Assembly: GCA_032622095.1 (NCBI GenBank)
Contig: CP136064.1
Coordinates: 1,116,001 to 1,180,000, forward strand
Direction: 5' to 3'
Length of the DNA: 64,000 bases
From: Siphonodentalium dalli
Taxonomy: Eukaryota > Mollusca > Scaphopoda > Gadilida > Siphonodentaliidae
The translations under genes and the position numbers were made by a program. This document shows, in pieces, positions 38,264-52,000 of this stretch. A model generated the notes under the pieces. It did no database searches and was not told the origin of the DNA. It saw only the letters and a program-made list of their open reading frames with translations. The stretch's first letter is position 1; the number at the start of each line of letters is the position of its first letter.

Positions 38264-41200
38264 ATGGTGGAGTACGGTTGGATATTTTCAATTTGGCGCA
38301 TGTTTTTCCATACCGCGCCATGTCAAATCTGGCCATATCCGAATCGGGTTGTCATTTACAATGACTACAGAAAATAAATATCTTCATGTTGGAAAGCAAA
38401 TGTATGTTTAAAGGAACAGATGTATCTCAACTTAAAGGGACATAAGTAACACAGTCACCAACTTAAAGGGGTATCTGCTATAGACTGGTTCCATGGTGGA
38501 GTACGGCTGGATATTTTCAATTTGGCGCATGTTTCTCCATACCGCGCCATGTCAAATCTGGCCATATCCGAATCGGGTTGTCATTTACAATGACTGCAGA
38601 AAATATATATCTTCATGTTGGAATGCAAATGTATGTTTAAAGGAACAGATGTATCTCAACTTAAAGGGACATAAGTAACACAGTCACCAACTTTAAGGGG
38701 TATCTGCTATAGACTGGTTACATGGTGGAGTACGGTTGGATATTTTCAATTTTGCGCATGTTTCTCCATACCGCGCCATGTCAAATCTGGCCATATCCGA
38801 ATCGGGTTGTCATTTACAATGACTGCAGAAAATAAATATCTTCATGTTGGAATGCAAATGTATGTTTAAAGGAACAGATGTATCTCAACTTAAAGGGACA
38901 TAAGTAACACAGTCACCAACTTAAAGAGGTGTCTGATTTAGACTGGTTCCATGGTGGAGTACGGTTGGATATTTTCTATTTGGCGCATGTTTCTCCATAC
39001 CGCGCCATGTCAAATATGGCCATATCCGAATCGGGTTGTCATTTACAATGACTACAGAAAATAAATATCTTCATGTTGGAATGCAAATGTATGTTTAAAG
39101 AAACAGATGTATCTCAACTTAAAGGGACATAAGTAACACAGTCACCAACTTTAAGGGGTATCTGCTATAGACTGGTTCCATGGTGGAGTACTGTTGGATA
39201 TTTTCAATTTGGCGCATGTTTCTCCATACCGCGCCATGTCAAATCTGGCCATATCCGAATCGGGTAGTCATTTACAATGACTACAGAAAATAAATATCTT
39301 CATGTTGGAATGCAAATGTATGTTTAAAGGAACACATGTATCTCAACTTAAAGGGACATAAGTAACACAGTCACCAACTTTAAGGGGTATCTGCTATAGA
39401 CTGGTTCCATGGTGGAGTACGGTTGGATATTTTCAATTTGGCGCATGTTTTTCCATACCGCGCCATGTCAAATCTGGCCATATCCGAATCGGGTTGTCAT
39501 TTACAATGACTACAGAAAATAAATATCTTCATGTTGGAAAGCAAATGTATGTTTAAAGGAACAGATGTATCTCAACTTAAAGGGACATAAGTAACACAGT
39601 CACCAACTTAAAGGGGTATGTGCTATAGACTGGTTCCATGGTGGAGTACGGTTGGATATTTTCAATTTGGCGCATGTTTCTCCATACCGCGCCATGTCAA
39701 ATCTGGCCATATCCGAATCGGGTTGTTATTTACAATGACTGCAGAAAATATATATCTTCATGTTGGAATGCAAATGTATGTTTAAAGGAACAGATGTATC
39801 TCAACTTAAAGGGACATAAGTAACACAGTCACCAACTTAAAGGGGTATCTGCTATAGACTGGTTCCATGGTGGAGTACGGTTGGATATTTTCAATTTGGC
39901 GCATGTTTCTCCCTACCGCGCCATGTCAAATCTGGCCATATCCGAATCGGGTTGTCATTTACAATGACTACAGAAAATAAATATCTTCATGTTGGAATGC
40001 AAATGTATGTTTAAAGGAACAGATGTATCTCAACTTAAAGGGACATAAGTAACACAGTCACCAACTTTAAGGGGTATCTGCTATAGACTGGTTCCATGGT
40101 GGAGTACGGTTGGATATTTTCAATTTGGCGCTTGTTTCTCCATACCGCGCCATGTCAAATCTGGCCATATCCGAATCGGGTTGTCATTTACAATGACTGC
40201 AGAAAATATATATCTTCATGGTGGAATGCAAATGTATGTTTAAAGGAACAGATGTATCTCAACTTAAAGGGACATAAGTAACACAGTCACCAACTTTAAG
40301 GGGTATCTGCTATAGACTGGTTTCATGGTGGAGTACGGTTGGATATTTTCAATTTGGCGCATGTTTCTCCATACCGCGCCATGTCAAATCTGGCCATATC
40401 CGAATCGGGTTGTCATTTACAATGACTGCAGAAAATATATATCTTCATCTTGGAATGCAAATGTATGTTTAAAGGAACAGATGTATCTCAACTTAAAGGG
40501 ACATAAGTAACACAGTCACCAACTTTAAGGGGTATCTGCTATAGACTGGTTCCATGGTGGAGTACGGTTGGATATTTTCTATTTGGCGCATGTTTCTCCA
40601 TACCGCGCCATGTCAAATCTGGCCATATCCGAATCGGGTTGTCATTTACAATGACTGCAGAAAATAAATATCTTCATGTTGGAATGCAAATGTATGTTTA
40701 AAGGAACAGATGTATCTCAACTTAAAGGGACATAAGTAACACAGTCACCAACTTTAAGGGGTATCTGCTATAGACTGGTTACATGGTGGAGTACGGTTGG
40801 ATATTTTCAATTTTGCACATGTTTCTCCATACCGCGCCATGTCAAATCTGGCCATATCCTAATCGGGTTGTCATTTACAATGACTGCAGAAAATAAATAT
40901 CTTCATGTTAGAATGCAAATGTATGTTTAAAGGAACAGATGTATCTCAACTTAAAGGGACATAAGTAACACAGTCACCAACTTTAAGGGGTATCTGCTAT
41001 AGACTGGTTCCATGGTGGAGTACGGTTGGATATTTTCTATTTGGCGCATGTTTCTCCATACCGCGCCATGTCAAATCTGGCCATATCCGAATCGGGTTGT
41101 CATTTACAATGACTGCAGAAAATAAATATCTTCATGTTGGAATGCAAATGTATGTTTAAAGGAACAGATGTATCTCAACTTAAAGGGACATAAGTAACAC

Positions 41201-42156
41201 AGTCACCAACTTTAAGGGGTATCTGCTATAGACTGGTTACATGGTGGAGTACGGTTGGATATTTTCAATTTTGCACATGTTTCTCCATACCGCGCCATGT
41301 CAAATCTGGCCATATCCTAATCGGGTTGTCATTTACAATGACTGCAGAAAATAAATATCTTCATGTTAGAATGCAAATGTATGTTTAAAGGAACAGATGT
41401 ATCTCAACTTAAAGGGACATAAGTAACACAGTCACCAACTTAAAGAGGTGTCTGATTTAGACTGGTTCCATGGTGGAGTACGGTTGGATATTTTCTATTT
41501 GGCGCATGTTTCTCCATACCGCGCCATGTCAAATCTGGCCATATCCGAATCGGGTTGTCATTTACAATGACTACAGAAAATAAATATCTTCATGTTGGAA
41601 TGCAAATGTATGTTTAAAGAAACAGATGTATCTCAACTTAAAGGGACATAAGTAACACAGTCACCAACTTTAAGGGGTATCTGCTATAGACTGGTTCCAT
41701 GGTGGAGTACGGTTGGATATTTTCAATTTGGCGCATGTTTCTCCATACCGCGCTATGTCAAATCTGGCCCTATCCGAATCGGGTTGTCATTTACAATGAC
41801 TGCAGAAAATATATATCTTCATGGTGGAATGCAAATGTATGTTTAAAGGAACAGATGTATCTCAACTTAAAGGGACATAAGTAACACAGTCACCAACTTT
41901 AAGGGGTATCTGCTATAGACTGGTTCCATGGTGGAGTACGGTTGGATATTTTCAATTTGGCGCATGTTTCTCCATACCGCGCCATGTCAAATCTGGCCAT
42001 ATCCGAATCGGGTTGTCATTTACAATGACTGCAGAAAATATATATCTTCATGTTGGAATGCAAATGAATGTTTAAAGGAACAGATGTATCTCAACTTAAA
42101 GGGACATAAGTAACACCGTCACCAACTTTAAGGGGTATCTGCTATAGACTGGTTAC
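36891..42156 (+). repeat. Partial 20-mer HOR plus extra units (23 units, 5,266 bp)
   Basis: The order is M N O A B' C'' D X A to I Y, then I Y B' K'' L. The first 18 units recur at 42157-46277 in the same order at an offset of 5,266 bp. This includes a GGTATGTGC linker before E at 39638 that is shared with 44904 and 49940. K'' (41699) has GCGCTATG and GGCCCTATCC but keeps GCAGAAAAT, where K units have GCACAAAAT. The result is a 20-mer series broken by an inserted I Y B' section. Confidence 0.85.
40554..41469 (+). repeat. Two-unit (I Y) tandem duplication
   Basis: Units I and Y at 40554-41011 are repeated at 41012-41469. The Y units share GCACATG, CCTAATC and TTAGAATGC. Elsewhere Y follows I once and is followed by B', as at 25891, 46049, 51085 and 56350. 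This is therefore a local two-unit gain and the smallest duplication step seen in the window. Confidence 0.85.
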
Positions 42157-45100
42157 ATGGTGGAGTACGGTTGGATATTTTCAATTTTGCGCATGTTTCT
42201 CCATACCGCGCCATGTAAAATCTGGCCATATCCGAATCGGGTTGTCATTTACAATGACTGCAGAAAATAAATATCTTCATGTTGGAATGCAAATGTATGT
42301 TTAAAGGAACAGATGTATCTCAACTTAAAGGGACATAAGTAACACAGTCACCAACTTTAAGGGGTATCTGCTATAGACTGGTTCCATGGTGGAGTACGGT
42401 TGGATATTTACTATTTGGCGCATTTTTCTCCATACCGCGCCATGTCAAATCTGGCCATATCCGAATCGGGTTGTCATTTACAATGACTACAGAAAATATA
42501 TATCTTCATGTTGGAATGCAAATGTATGTTTAAAGGAACAGATGTATCTCAACTTAAAGGGACATAAGTAACACCGTCACCAACTTTAAGGGGTATCTGC
42601 TAAGACTGGTTCCATGGTGGAGTACTGTTGTATATTTTCAATTTGGCGCATGTTTTTCCATACCGCGCCATGTCAAATCTGGCCATATCCGAATCGGGTT
42701 GTCATTTACAATGACTACAGAAAATAAATATCTTCATGTTGGAATGCAAATGTATGTTTAAAGGAACAGATGTATCTCAACTTAAAGGGACATAAGTAAC
42801 ACAGTCACCAACTTTAAGGGGTATCTGCTATAGACTGGTTACATGGTGGAGTACGGTTGGATATTTTCAATTTTGCGCATGTTTCTCCATACCGCGCCAT
42901 GTCAAATCTGGCCATATCCGAATCGGGTTGTCATTTACAATGACTGCAGAAAATAAATATCTTCATGTTGGAATGCAAATGTATGTTTAAAGGAACAGAT
43001 GTATCTCAACTTAAAGGGACATAAGTAACACAGTCACCAACTTAAAGAGGTGTCTGATTTAGACTGGTTCCATGGTGGAGTACGGTTGGATATTTTCTAT
43101 TTGGCGCATGTTTCTCCATACCGCGCCATGTCAAATCTGGCCATATCCGAATCGGGTTGTCATTTACAATGACTACAGAAAATAAATATCTTCATGTTGG
43201 AATGCAAATGTATGTTTAAAGAAACAGATGTATCTCAACTTAAGGGGACATAAGTAACACAGTCACCAACTTTAAGGGGTATCTGCTATAGACTGGTTCC
43301 ATGGTGGAGTACTGTTGGATATTTTCAATTTGGCGCATGTTTCTCCATACCGCGCCATGTCAAATCTGGCCATATCCGAATCGGGTTGTCATTTACAATG
43401 ACTACAGAAAATAAATATCTTCATGTTGGAATGCAAATGTATGTTTAAAGGAACACATGTATCTCAACTTAAAGGGACATAAGTAACACAGTCACCAACT
43501 TTAAGGGGTATCTGCTATAGACTGGTTCCATGGTGGAGTACGGTTGGATATTTTCAATTTGGCGCATGTTTTTCCATACCGCGCCATGTCAAATCTGGCC
43601 ATATCCGAATCGGGTTGTCATTTACAATGACTACAGAAAATAAATATCTTCATGTTGGAAAGCAAATGTATGTTTAAAGGAACAGATGTATCTCAACTTA
43701 AAGGGACATAAGTAACACAGTCACCAACTTAAAGGGGTATCTGCTATAGACTGGTTCCATGGTGGAGTACGGCTGGATATTTTCAATTTGGCGCATGTTT
43801 CTCCATACCGCGCCATGTCAAATCTGGCCATATCCGAATCGGGTTGTCATTTACAATGACTGCAGAAAATATATATCTTCATGTTGGAATGCAAATGTAT
43901 GTTTAAAGGAACAGATGTATCTCAACTTAAAGGGACATAAGTAACACAGTCACCAACTTTAAGGGGTATCTGCTATAGACTGGTTACATGGTGGAGTACG
44001 GTTGGATATTTTCAATTTTGCGCATGTTTCTCCATACCGCGCCATGTCAAATCTGGCCATATCCGAATCGGGTTGTCATTTACAATGACTGCAGAAAATA
44101 AATATCTTCATGTTGGAATGCAAATGTATGTTTAAAGGAACAGATGTATCTCAACTTAAAGGGACATAAGTAACACAGTCACCAACTTAAAGAGGTGTCT
44201 GATTTAGACTGGTTCCATGGTGGAGTACGGTTGGATATTTTCTATTTGGCGCATGTTTCTCCATACCGCGCCATGTCAAATATGGCCATATCCGAATCGG
44301 GTTGTCATTTACAATGACTACAGAAAATAAATATCTTCATGTTGGAATGCAAATGTATGTTTAAAGAAACAGATGTATCTCAACTTAAAGGGACATAAGT
44401 AACACAGTCACCAACTTTAAGGGGTATCTGCTATAGACTGGTTCCATGGTGGAGTACTGTTGGATATTTTCAATTTGGCGCATGTTTCTCCATACCGCGC
44501 CATGTCAAATCTGGCCATATCCGAATCGGGTAGTCATTTACAATGACTACAGAAAATAAATATCTTCATGTTGGAATGCAAATGTATGTTTAAAGGAACA
44601 CATGTATCTCAACTTAAAGGGACATAAGTAACACAGTCACCAACTTTAAGGGGTATCTGCTATAGACTGGTTCCATGGTGGAGTACGGTTGGATATTTTC
44701 AATTTGGCGCATGTTTTTCCATACCGCGCCATGTCAAATCTGGCCATATCCGAATCGGGTTGTCATTTACAATGACTACAGAAAATAAATATCTTCATGT
44801 TGGAAAGCAAATGTATGTTTAAAGGAACAGATGTATCTCAACTTAAAGGGACATAAGTAACACAGTCACCAACTTAAAGGGGTATGTGCTATAGACTGGT
44901 TCCATGGTGGAGTACGGTTGGATATTTTCAATTTGGCGCATGTTTCTCCATACCGCGCCATGTCAAATCTGGCCATATCCGAATCGGGTTGTTATTTACA
45001 ATGACTGCAGAAAATATATATCTTCATGTTGGAATGCAAATGTATGTTTAAAGGAACAGATGTATCTCAACTTAAAGGGACATAAGTAACACAGTCACCA

Positions 45101-46277
45101 ACTTAAAGGGGTATCTGCTATAGACTGGTTCCATGGTGGAGTACGGTTGGATATTTTCAATTTGGCGCATGTTTCTCCCTACCGCGCCATGTCAAATCTG
45201 GCCATATCCGAATCGGGTTGTCATTTACAATGACTACAGAAAATAAATATCTTCATGTTGGAATGCAAATGTATGTTTAAAGGAACAGATGTATCTCAAC
45301 TTAAAGGGACATAAGTAACACAGTCACCAACTTTAAGGGGTATCTGCTATAGACTGGTTCCATGGTGGAGTACGGTTGGATATTTTCAATTTGGCGCTTG
45401 TTTCTCCATACCGCGCCATGTCAAATCTGGCCATATCCGAATCGGGTTGTCATTTACAATGACTGCAGAAAATATATATCTTCATGGTGGAATGCAAATG
45501 TATGTTTAAAGGAACAGATGTATCTCAACTTAAAGGGACATAAGTAACACAGTCACCAACTTTAAGGGGTATCTGCTATAGACTGGTTTCATGGTGGAGT
45601 ACGGTTGGATATTTTCAATTTGGCGCATGTTTCTCCATACCGCGCCATGTCAAATCTGGCCATATCCGAATCGGGTTGTCATTTACAATGACTGCAGAAA
45701 ATATATATCTTCATCTTGGAATGCAAATGTATGTTTAAAGGAACAGATGTATCTCAACTTAAAGGGACATAAGTAACACACTCACCAACTTTAAGGGGTA
45801 TCTGCTATAGACTGGTTCCATGGTGGAGTACGGTTGGATATTTTCTATTTGGCGCATGTTTCTCCATACCGCGCCATGTCAAATCTGGCCATATCCGAAT
45901 CGGGTTGTCATTTACAATGACTGCAGAAAATAAATATCTTCATGTTGGAATGCAAATGTATGTTTAAAGGAACAGATGTATCTCAACTTAAAGGGACATA
46001 AGTAACACAGTCACCAACTTTAAGGGGTATCTGCTATAGACTGGTTACATGGTGGAGTACGGTTGGATATTTTCAATTTTGCACATGTTTCTCCATACCG
46101 CGCCATGTCAAATCTGGCCATATCCTAATCGGGTTGTCATTTACAATGACTGCAGAAAATAAATATCTTCATGTTAGAATGCAAATGTATGTTTAAAGGA
46201 ACAGATGTATCTCAACTTAAAGGGACATAAGTAACACAGTCACCAACTTAAAGAGGTGTCTGATTTAGACTGGTTCC
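42157..46277 (+). repeat. Partial 20-mer HOR, further copy (M to Y)
   Basis: Eighteen units M N O A B' C'' D X A to I Y match 36891-41011. With K'' and L just upstream (41699-42156), almost the whole 20-mer order is present. The private change CTTAAGGGGACAT occurs at the end of the B' unit at 43072. A private CACACTCACC follows the H unit at 45591 and is shared with 50627, but not with 40325 or 55892. This ties the 45.6 and 50.6 kb copies together. Confidence 0.85.
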
Positions 46278-49023
46278 ATGGTGGAGTACGGTTGGATATT
46301 TTCTATTTGGCGCATGTTTCTCCATACCGCGCCATGTCAAATCTGGCCATATCCGAATCGGGTTGTCATTTACAATGACTACAGAAAATAAATATCTTCA
46401 TGTTGGAATGCAAATGTATGTTTAAAGAAACAGATGTATCTCAACTTAAAGGGACATAAGTAACACAGTCACCAACTTTAAGGGGTATCTGCTATAGACT
46501 GGTTCCATGGTGGAGTACTGTTGGATATTTTCAATTTGGCGCATGTTTCTCCCTACCGCGCCATGTCAAATCTGGCCATATCCGAATCGGGTTGTCATTT
46601 ACAATGACTACAGAAAATAAATATCTTCATGGTGGAATGCAAATGTATGTTTAAAGGAACAGATGTATCTCAACTTAAAGGGACATAAGTAACACAGTCA
46701 CCAACTTTAAGGGGTATCTGCTATAGACTGGTTCCATGGTGGAGTACGGTTGGATATTTTCAATTTGGCGCATGTTTCTCCATACCGCGCCATGTCAAAT
46801 CTGGCCATATCCGAATCGGGTTGTCATTTACAATGACTGCAGAAAATAATTATCTTCATGTTGGAATGCAAATGTATGTTTAAAGGAACAGATGTATCTC
46901 AACTTAAAGGGACATAAGTAACACAGTCACCAACTTAAAGAGGTGTCTGATTTAGACTGGTTCCATGGTGGAGTACGGTTGGATATTTTCTATTTGGCGC
47001 ATGTTTCTCCATACCGCGCCATGTCAAATCTGGCCATATCCGAATCGGGTTGTCATTTACAATGACTACAGAAAATAAATATCTTCATGTTGGAATGCAA
47101 ATGTATGTTTAAAGGAACACATGTATCTCAACTTAAAGGGACATAAGTAACACAGTCACCAACTTTAAGGGGTATCTGCTATAGACTGGTTCCATGGTGG
47201 AGTACGGTTGGATATTTTCAATTTGGCGCATGTTTTTCCATACCGCGCCATGTCAAATCTGGCCATATCCGAATCGGGTTGTCATTTACAATGACTACAG
47301 AAAATAAATATCTTCATGTTGGAAAGCAAATGTATGTTTAAAGGAACAGATGTAACTCAACTTAAAGGGACATAAGTAACACAGTCACCAACTTAAAGGG
47401 GTATCTGCTATAGACTGGTTCCATGGTGGAGTACGGTTGGATATTTTCAATTTGGCGCATGTTTCTCCATACCGCGCCATGTCAAATCTGGCCATATCCG
47501 AATCGGGTTGTTATTTACAATGACTGCAGAAAATATATATCTTCATGGTGGAATGCAAATGTATGTTTAAAGGAACAGATGTATCTCAACTTAAAGGGAC
47601 ATAAGTAACACAGTCACCAACTTAAAGGGGTATCTGCTATAGACTGGTTCCATGGTGGAGTACGGTTGGATATTTTCAATTTGGCGCATGTTTCTCCCTA
47701 CCGCGCCATGTCAAATCTGGCCATATCCGAATCGGGTTGTCATTTACAATGACTACAGAAAATAAATATCTTCATGTTGGAATGCAAATGTATGTTTAAA
47801 GGAACAGATGTATCTCAACTTAAAGGGACATAAGTAACAGTCACCAAATGTAAGGGGTATCTGCTATAGACTGGTTCCATGGTGGAGTACGGTTGGATAT
47901 TTTCAATTTGGCGCTTGTTTCTCCATACCGCGCCATGTCAAATCTGGCCATATCCGAATCGGGTTGTCATTTACAATGACTGCAGAAAATATATATCTTC
48001 ATGGTGGAATGCAAATGTATGTTTAAAGGAACAGATGTATCTCAACTTAAAGGGACATAAGTAACACAGTCACCAACTTTAAGGGGTATCTGCTATAGAC
48101 TGGTTTCATGGTGGAGTACGGTTGGATATTTTCAATTTGGCGCATGTTTCTCCATACCGCGCCATGTCAAATCTGGCCATATCCGAATCGGGTTGTCATT
48201 TACAATGACTGCAGAAAATATATATCTTCATGTTGGAATGCAAATGTATGTTTAAAGGAACAGATGTATCTCAACTTAAAGGGACATAAGTAACACAGTC
48301 ACCAACTTTAAGGGGTATCTGCTATAGACTGGTTCCATGGTGGAGTACGGTTGGATATTTTCAATTTGGCGCATGTTTTTCCATACCGCGCCATGTCAAA
48401 TCTGGCCATATCCGAATCGGGTTGTCATTTACAATGACTACAGAAAATAAATATCTTCATGTTGGAAAGCAAATGTATGTTTAAAGGAACAGATGTATCT
48501 CAACTTAAAGGGACATAAGTAACACAGTCACCAACTTTAAGGGGTATCTGCTATAGACTGGTTACATGGTGGAGTACGGTTGGATATTTTCAATTTTGCA
48601 CATGTTTCTCCATACCGCGCCATGTCAAATCTGGCCATATCCTAATCGGGTTGTCATTTACAATGACTGCAGAAAATATATATCTTCATGTTGGAATGCA
48701 AATGTATGTTTAAAGGAACACATGTATCTCAACTTAAAGGGACATAAGTAACACAGTCACCAACTTTAAGGGGTATCTGCTATAGACTGGTTCCATGGTG
48801 GAGTACGGTTGGATATTTTCAATTTGGCGCATGTTTTTCCATACCGCGCCATGTCAAATCTGGCCATATCCGAATCGGGTTGTCATTTACAATGACTACA
48901 GAAAATAAATATCTTCATGTTGGAAAGCAAATGTATGTTTAAAGGAACAGATGTATCTCAACTTAAAGGGACATAAGTAACACAGTCACCAACTTAAAGG
49001 GGTATCTGCTATAGACTGGTTCC
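43759..49023 (+). repeat. 22-23-unit HOR, copy 1 (23 units, 5,265 bp)
   Basis: The order is X A B C D E F G H I Y B' Z AA AB D'' E' F G H' D YC D. YC (48566) joins a Y-like 5' part (TTTTGCACATG, CCTAATC) to a 3' part with ATATATAT and AACACATG. A two-base deletion near 47839 (GTAACAGTCACC for GTAACACAGTCACC) precedes the G unit at 47879, together with CAAATGTAAGG. Both recur in copy 2. Confidence 0.88.
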
Positions 49024-52000
49024 ATGGTGGAGTACGGCTGGATATTTTCAATTTGGCGCATGTTTCTCCATACCGCGCCATGTCAAATCTGGCCATATCC
49101 GAATCGGGTTGTCATTTACAATGACTGCAGAAAATATATATCTTCATGTTGGAATGCAAATGTATGTTTAAAGGAACAGATGTATCTCAACTTAAAGGGA
49201 CATAAGTAACACAGTCACCAACTTAAAGAGGTGTCTGATTTAGACTGGTTCCATGGTGGAGTACGGTTGGATATTTTCTATTTGGCGCATGTTTCTCCAT
49301 ACCGCGCCATGTCAAATATGGCCATATCCGAATCGGGTTGTCATTTACAATGACTACAGAAAATAAATATCTTCATGTTGGAATGCAAATGTATGTTTAA
49401 AGAAACAGATGTATCTCAACTTAAAGGGACATAAGTAACACAGTCACCAACTTTAAGGGGTATCTGCTATAGACTGGTTCCATGGTGGAGTACTGTTGGA
49501 TATTTTCAATTTGGCGCATGTTTCTCCATACCGCGCCATGTCAAATCTGGCCATATCCGAATCGGGTAGTCATTTACAATGACTACAGAAAATAAATATC
49601 TTCATGTTGGAATGCAAATGTATGTTTAAAGGAACACATGTATCTCAACTTAAAGGGACATAAGTAACACAGTCACCAACTTTAAGGGGTATCTGCTATA
49701 GACTGGTTCCATGGTGGAGTACGGTTGGATATTTTCAATTTGGCGCATGTTTTTCCATACCGCGCCATGTCAAATCTGGCCATATCCGAATCGGGTTGTC
49801 ATTTACAATGACTACAGAAAATAAATATCTTCATGTTGGAAAGCAAATGTATGTTTAAAGGAACAGATGTATCTCAACTTAAAGGGACATAAGTAACACA
49901 GTCACCAACTTAAAGGGGTATGTGCTATAGACTGGTTCCATGGTGGAGTACGGTTGGATATTTTCAATTTGGCGCATGTTTCTCCATACCGCGCCATGTC
50001 AAATCTGGCCATATCCGAATCGGGTTGTTATTTACAATGACTGCAGAAAATATATATCTTCATGTTGGAATGCAAATGTATGTTTAAAGGAACAGATGTA
50101 TCTCAACTTAAAGGGACATAAGTAACACAGTCACCAACTTAAAGGGGTATCTGCTATAGACTGGTTCCATGGTGGAGTACGGTTGGATATTTTCAATTTG
50201 GCGCATGTTTCTCCCTACCGCGCCATGTCAAATCTGGCCATATCCGAATCGGGTTGTCATTTACAATGACTACAGAAAATAAATATCTTCATGTTGGAAT
50301 GCAAATGTATGTTTAAAGGAACAGATGTATCTCAACTTAAAGGGACATAAGTAACACAGTCACCAACTTTAAGGGGTATCTGCTATAGACTGGTTCCATG
50401 GTGGAGTACGGTTGGATATTTTCAATTTGGCGCTTGTTTCTCCATACCGCGCCATGTCAAATCTGGCCATATCCGAATCGGGTTGTCATTTACAATGACT
50501 GCAGAAAATATATATCTTCATGGTGGAATGCAAATGTATGTTTAAAGGAACAGATGTATCTCAACTTAAAGGGACATAAGTAACACAGTCACCAACTTTA
50601 AGGGGTATCTGCTATAGACTGGTTTCATGGTGGAGTACGGTTGGATATTTTCAATTTGGCGCATGTTTCTCCATACCGCGCCATGTCAAATCTGGCCATA
50701 TCCGAATCGGGTTGTCATTTACAATGACTGCAGAAAATATATATCTTCATCTTGGAATGCAAATGTATGTTTAAAGGAACAGATGTATCTCAACTTAAAG
50801 GGACATAAGTAACACACTCACCAACTTTAAGGGGTATCTGCTATAGACTGGTTCCATGGTGGAGTACGGTTGGATATTTTCTATTTGGCGCATGTTTCTC
50901 CATACCGCGCCATGTCAAATCTGGCCATATCCGAATCGGGTTGTCATTTACAATGACTGCAGAAAATAAATATCTTCATGTTGGAATGCAAATGTATGTT
51001 TAAAGGAACAGATGTATCTCAACTTAAAGGGACATAAGTAACACAGTCACCAACTTTAAGGGGTATCTGCTATAGACTGGTTACATGGTGGAGTACGGTT
51101 GGATATTTTCAATTTTGCACATGTTTCTCCATACCGCGCCATGTCAAATCTGGCCATATCCTAATCGGGTTGTCATTTACAATGACTGCAGAAAATAAAT
51201 ATCTTCATGTTAGAATGCAAATGTATGTTTAAAGGAACAGATGTATCTCAACTTAAAGGGACATAAGTAACACAGTCACCAACTTAAAGAGGTGTCTGAT
51301 TTAGACTGGTTCCATGGTGGAGTACGGTTGGATATTTTCTATTTGGCGCATGTTTCTCCATACCGCGCCATGTCAAATCTGGCCATATCCGAATCGGGTT
51401 GTCATTTACAATGACTACAGAAAATAAATATCTTCATGTTGGAATGCAAATGTATGTTTAAAGAAACAGATGTATCTCAACTTAAAGGGACATAAGTAAC
51501 ACAGTCACCAACTTTAAGGGGTATCTGCTATAGACTGGTTCCATGGTGGAGTACTGTTGGATATTTTCAATTTGGCGCATGTTTCTCCCTACCGCGCCAT
51601 GTCAAATCTGGCCATATCCGAATCGGGTTGTCATTTACAATGACTACAGAAAATAAATATCTTCATGGTGGAATGCAAATGTATGTTTAAAGGAACAGAT
51701 GTATCTCAACTTAAAGGGACATAAGTAACACAGTCACCAACTTTAAGGGGTATCTGCTATAGACTGGTTCCATGGTGGAGTACGGTTGGATATTTTCAAT
51801 TTGGCGCATGTTTCTCCATACCGCGCCATGTCAAATCTGGCCATATCCGAATCGGGTTGTCATTTACAATGACTGCAGAAAATAATTATCTTCATGTTGG
51901 AATGCAAATGTATGTTTAAAGGAACAGATGTATCTCAACTTAAAGGGACATAAGTAACACAGTCACCAACTTAAAGAGGTGTCTGATTTAGACTGGTTCC

